DNA from: Calditrichota bacterium
Lineage (GTDB): Bacteria; Calditrichota; Calditrichia; RBG-13-44-9; J042
Direction of reading: 5' to 3'
Assembly (NCBI GenBank): GCA_013150955.1
Contig: JAADJD010000055.1
Location: 96,661 to 160,660 of the forward strand
Length of the DNA: 64,000 nucleotides
Below, piece after piece: positions 63,717 to 64,000 of the stretch. The notes under the pieces were generated by a model, which saw nothing but the letters and a program-made list of their open reading frames with translations, did no database searches and had not been told where the DNA came from. Both the position numbers and the translations under genes were made by a program. The first letter of the stretch is position 1, and each line of letters opens with the position of its first letter.

Positions 63717-64000
63717 CACTTACCCTCCTAATTTTTTGTACAGATGATTTATTTGGGTGCAAAGAACCGGAATGGCCATATTCTTCCGGGAAACGGAAAT
63801 GCACCGTCAACGGGCCTGCTGAACGGAAATCTCCGCCAGCCCGTCAACTGCACCATTCGACATGAATGGAAATACCCGGAACTCTTCCTGAGGAATGGGA
63901 CCAACGCCCGACACGATTCCTGAAAAAACCGACGGGACCAGTGGTCAACGTCTGCCGGTTAAAAAATGTAAGTGAACCTAAAAAAAGCGGGCAAAACTTC
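63717..64000. other. Terminal intergenic region, nothing recognised
   Basis: 284 bases upstream of the lamin-tail gene to the window end. No ORF with a ribosome site, no repeat of the families above and no terminator. It probably holds the promoter of the lamin-tail gene. Confidence 0.5.

Overview
The window reads as chromosomal DNA of a Gram-negative bacterium of the FCB superphylum, most like Calditrichota or a neighbouring lineage. This is inferred from gene content, not from a database search. Pointers are a type IX-style C-terminal sorting domain (62424-63716), a GWxTD protein, a DUF5683 protein, a TonB-dependent receptor with a carboxypeptidase-regulatory-like N-terminus, a LapA/LapB pair implying LPS, and the PstC/PstA form with long extra-membrane insertions. 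No plasmid, prophage or CRISPR signal was seen.

Layout. 1-540: dense array of short GC-rich palindromes. 661-3184 (minus): frameshifted outer-membrane barrel, TatA, ThiI. 3616-10172 (plus): Pho-box-like promoter and pstS-pstC-pstA-pstB-phoU. 10262-13348: structured leader with an intrinsic terminator, then a large TonB-dependent receptor. 13441-17293: glycosyltransferase, rhodanese, TPR protein and an orphan PD-(D/E)XK-like nuclease. 17550-17777: a SelW-like selenoprotein with an in-frame TGA, absent from the ORF track. 17917-20302: DUF445 protein and a tandem array of tRNA-Pro, tRNA-like fragments and a GIY-YIG gene. 20303-30499: PurU, lipoprotein, B12-type radical SAM, DUF368, Pcm, DPM1-like glycosyltransferase, tRNA-Pro(GGG), MerR, polysaccharide deacetylase, alanine dehydrogenase and M16 peptidase.

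31054-40962 (minus) is the classical translation/RNA operon, transcribed rimP-nusA-ylxQ-infB-DUF503-rbfA-truB-ribF-rpsO-pnp, probably ending at the terminator at 30995. 41100-44663 holds a deoxyhypusine-synthase-like protein, a DUF3108 protein and a strikingly divergent DnaA. rpmB is divergent from dnaA across an AT-rich spacer with a long inverted repeat. 45437-56722 carries GWxTD, RimO, FtsY, a Kef-type antiporter, UbiA-type prenyltransferase, RidA, TsaC/Sua5, a MurF-like ligase and an MqnA-like protein. 56697-61591 carries an NtrB-like histidine kinase, a Crp/Fnr regulator, a SPOR protein, LapB and LapA. The window ends with a small membrane protein and a lamin-tail secreted protein.

Most intergenic gaps above 300 bp are occupied by copies of one interspersed hairpin repeat family of about 155-170 bp, in both orientations and sometimes with an extra half-copy attached. 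The observations I rate highest are the selenoprotein, the tRNA/GIY-YIG tandem array, the leader with mutually exclusive pairings upstream of the TonB receptor, the DnaA that lacks the canonical arginine finger and sensor-II arginine, and the repeat family.
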